Source: Nitrospirota bacterium (lineage in GTDB: Bacteria; NPL-UPA2; JAADIA01). Taken from it: a stretch of 8,469 nucleotides of DNA. The stretch spans positions 1 through 8,469 of the forward strand of contig JAADIA010000054.1 of the NCBI GenBank assembly GCA_013151555.1, given 5' to 3'. Shown piece after piece: positions 6,362 through 8,469 of this stretch (positions are counted from its first letter, which is position 1; every line of letters begins with the position of its first letter). Under the pieces are notes generated by a model. That model was given only the letters and a program-made list of their open reading frames with translations. It had not been told where the DNA came from and did no database searches. The translations under genes were made by a program, and so were the position numbers.

Positions 6362-8059
6362 ATGAAGAGCGATCTGGAGATTGCCCAGGAGGCGACCTTA
6401 AAACCTATTACTGAGATAGCCGGGAATCTGGGCGTGGAAGAGGATGAACTTGAACCTTATGGGAAACACATGGCCAAAATCGACCTCAAGCTTCTGGAAA
6501 GGTTGAAGGATAGACCCAATGGCAAATTCATTACCATAACGGCTGTTACTCCCACCCCTCTTGGAGAAGGAAAGACGGTAACTAATCTGGGACTGGGACA
6601 GGCCCTGGCAAAGATCGGAAAGAAGGTCTGCAATACTATCCGCGAATCTTCCAAAGGTCCCACTTTCGGTATAAAGGGAGGAGCCTGCGGCGGTGGTTAC
6701 TCCCAGGTAGTTCCTATGGAAAATATTAACCTTCATTTTACCGGAGACATCCATGCGGTGGAATGTGCTCATAACCTTTTCAATGCCGCCCTGGATGCCA
6801 GCATCCTGCACGGGAACAAGCTAAACGTTAATCCTCTCAACATCAACCTCCGCCGTTGTGTGGATGTCAGCGACCGGGCCTTAAGGCATATCATTGTGGG
6901 CTTGGGCGGGAAAGCCAACGGTTATCCCCGGGAGACGGGTTATGATATCACCGTGGCTACGGAGACGGCGGCTATCCATGCCTTGACCAGTGGCCTTTTC
7001 GACTTGCGGAAACGGCTGGGACGGATGGTCTGCGGTTTTACCTATGATGGGAAGCCGGTAACGGCGGACGACCTTAAAGTAGCCGGGACGATGACGGTTT
7101 TAATGAAAGACAGCATTAAACCCAATCTCGTCCAGTCCCTGGAAAACACCCCTGTTATTAACCATGGTTTCCCCTTTGCCAATGTAGCTCATGGCAACAA
7201 CTCCCTGTTAGCCGATAAGGTAGCGCTCAAATTAGCCGACTATGTAGTTACGGAAAGCGGGTTCGGAGCCGATTGCGGAGCGGAGAAATTAATCAATGTT
7301 GTCTGCCGCCAGGGAAAACTGAAGTTGGATTGTATCGTCATCACCTGCTCTATTCGAGCCCTGAAGATGCATGGAGGCGCCTTTGAACTGAAGCCGGGAC
7401 AGAAATACGATAAGGAATTAGCCGCTAAAGAGAATATGCCCGCTTTGGAAAAAGGATGTGAAAACCTGAGAGTGCATCTGGAGAACATGCTCTCCTTCGG
7501 TGTCCCGGTGGTGGTAACCGTAAACAGGTTCACCAGTGACAAGGATAAAGAGGTGGATTTCGTGATTAAATATGCCCTGGACCATAACGCGAATTATGCT
7601 GTTCCCATCGATCCCTGGGCAAAGGGAGGAGACGGTTGCATCAAAGCGGCGGAAGCAGTAGTCAAAGCTTGTGAGGAACCAAATAGTTTCCACCTTCTCT
7701 ATCCCGATGATATCTCTATCAAAGAGAAGATCGAGACCATTGCTACCAAAATATATCGCGCCGACGGAGTGGATTATTCTCCCCTGGCAGAAAAGAAGAT
7801 TAAGCTCTATACCGATTTGGGTTACGATAAACTGTGTATCAATATGGCCAAGACTCATCTATCACTTTCCCACGACCCGAACCTTAAAGGTGCCCCTCGC
7901 AATTTCCGGGTACCGGTGCGGGATATCCGGGCCTCGGTGGGAGCCGGGTTCCTCTATCCCCTCCTGGGCGATATGAGAACCATGCCGGGGTTACCTTCGG
8001 TGCCCGCCTTTGTCTCCGTGGACATTGACGAAACCGGAAAGACGGTGGGATTGTTTTAA
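6362..8059 (+). CDS. fhs: Formate--tetrahydrofolate ligase
   Basis: This enzyme uses ATP to join formate to tetrahydrofolate, giving 10-formyl-THF; it is the entry of formate into the methyl branch of the Wood-Ljungdahl pathway and into purine and formyl-Met synthesis. The 565 residues match the family. The nucleotide loop TPTPLGEGKT lies at 63-72, followed by R94 in IRESSKGPTFG and the Gly-rich stretch GIKGGACGGGYSQV at 103-116. The C-terminus reads RDIRASVGAGFLYPLLGD and ends GLF. These variants resemble the ligase domain of eukaryotic MTHFD1 more than the REPSLGP type of classical acetogens, so it probably belongs to a separate subfamily. AGGAG (6349-6353), inside the end of folE, lies 8 bases before the ATG. 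fchA follows after 3 bases. Confidence 0.97.
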   Translation: MKSDLEIAQEATLKPITEIAGNLGVEEDELEPYGKHMAKIDLKLLERLKDRPNGKFITITAVTPTPLGEGKTVTNLGLGQALAKIGKKVCNTIRESSKGPTFGIKGGACGGGYSQVVPMENINLHFTGDIHAVECAHNLFNAALDASILHGNKLNVNPLNINLRRCVDVSDRALRHIIVGLGGKANGYPRETGYDITVATETAAIHALTSGLFDLRKRLGRMVCGFTYDGKPVTADDLKVAGTMTVLMKDSIKPNLVQSLENTPVINHGFPFANVAHGNNSLLADKVALKLADYVVTESGFGADCGAEKLINVVCRQGKLKLDCIVITCSIRALKMHGGAFELKPGQKYDKELAAKENMPALEKGCENLRVHLENMLSFGVPVVVTVNRFTSDKDKEVDFVIKYALDHNANYAVPIDPWAKGGDGCIKAAEAVVKACEEPNSFHLLYPDDISIKEKIETIATKIYRADGVDYSPLAEKKIKLYTDLGYDKLCINMAKTHLSLSHDPNLKGAPRNFRVPVRDIRASVGAGFLYPLLGDMRTMPGLPSVPAFVSVDIDETGKTVGLF

Positions 8060-8062
8060 ACA

Positions 8063-8469
8063 ATGTATCTTAATCAACCCCTCAAAAAATATCTCGATGA
8101 GGCCTCGGCAAAATTGCCGGCCCCGGGAGGAGGAAGCGTCTCGGCCCTCTGTGGCGCCTTAGGGGCAGCTATGGCCGGCATGGTGGCCAATTTCACCGTT
8201 GGGAAGGAAAAATATAAAGAAGTAGAAGAGGAAGTGAACCGGATTCTTTCCCAATCCGAGGCGTTGAGAAAAAGGTTGGCAGAATTGATGGATGCCGATG
8301 TAGAAGCTTACAGGAAAGTATCAACGGCTTACCGGATGCCTAAAACCGGCGATGAGGAAAAAGCGCAACGTTCCCGGTCCATTCAGGAAGCTTGTAAAGA
8401 AGCGCTGGAAGTTCCCCTGAGAACGGCCGAATGCTGCTACGAAATCCTGAAACTCAGCCGGCGCCTGGT
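8063..8469 (+). CDS. fchA: Methenyltetrahydrofolate cyclohydrolase, FchA/FTCD-C family; C-terminus beyond window
   Basis: The first 135 residues are visible; the family usually has about 200-210. The diagnostic PAPGGGSVSAL lies at 19-29, followed by an Ala/Gly-rich helix with GAAMAGMVANFT (34-45) and the conserved acidic pair D77 and D79 before AYRKV. This is the all-helical fold shared by bacterial FchA and the cyclodeaminase domain of FTCD. Next to fhs, the likely reaction is interconversion of 10-formyl-THF and 5,10-methenyl-THF, the next step of the C1 branch. Formimino-THF cyclodeaminase activity is the alternative, but no histidine-degradation gene is in view. The start is 3 bases after the fhs stop with only a weak ribosome binding site, so translation is probably coupled to fhs. 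Confidence 0.9.
   Translation, partial: MYLNQPLKKYLDEASAKLPAPGGGSVSALCGALGAAMAGMVANFTVGKEKYKEVEEEVNRILSQSEALRKRLAELMDADVEAYRKVSTAYRMPKTGDEEKAQRSRSIQEACKEALEVPLRTAECCYEILKLSRRL

Noticed and set aside
6398-7976. Frames of 68-146 residues overlapping fhs on both strands
   Set aside because: All overlap the intact fhs frame; none has a recognisable motif or start signal.

Overview
This window looks like part of the chromosome of a diderm (outer-membrane), probably anaerobic bacterium. It carries apolipoprotein N-acyltransferase, which implies lipoprotein traffic to an outer membrane. It also carries formate--tetrahydrofolate ligase followed directly by an FchA-type methenyl-THF cyclohydrolase, the folate-bound C1 module shared by acetogens and many other anaerobes. 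Short 7-bp tandem repeats inside a coding gene and palindrome-rich spacers suggest an uncultivated lineage rather than a model organism, but I cannot assign a phylum from sequence alone.

The left two thirds is read on the minus strand. From right to left it holds lnt (4055-5638), a short leader-peptide gene with its own promoter (3833-4035), a rho-independent terminator (3781-3813), a spacer with three 19-bp direct repeats and a consensus promoter (3636-3780), ilvD (1977-3635), a 307-base spacer full of palindromes (1670-1976), and ilvB, which starts with GTG at 1669 and runs off the left edge. IlvB and IlvD catalyse the first and third common steps of valine, isoleucine and leucine synthesis.

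The most notable find is the stretch between lnt and ilvD. The 41-residue reading frame has 21 Leu, Val or Ile codons, 12 of them within codons 14-27. Its transcript can form three mutually exclusive stems (1:2, 2:3 and a 3:4 terminator with a seven-T tail). This is the arrangement of classical leader-peptide attenuation, apparently controlling branched-chain amino acid synthesis. A second, near-perfect promoter lies between the attenuator and ilvD, so control appears to be double.

The right third is read on the plus strand from a promoter divergent to that of lnt: folE (GTP cyclohydrolase I, first step of tetrahydrofolate synthesis), fhs (formate--THF ligase) and a partial fchA, with gaps of 4 and 3 bases. 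This operon joins making the folate carrier to loading and converting C1 units on it. There are no tRNA or rRNA genes, CRISPR arrays, transposases or defence genes in the window.
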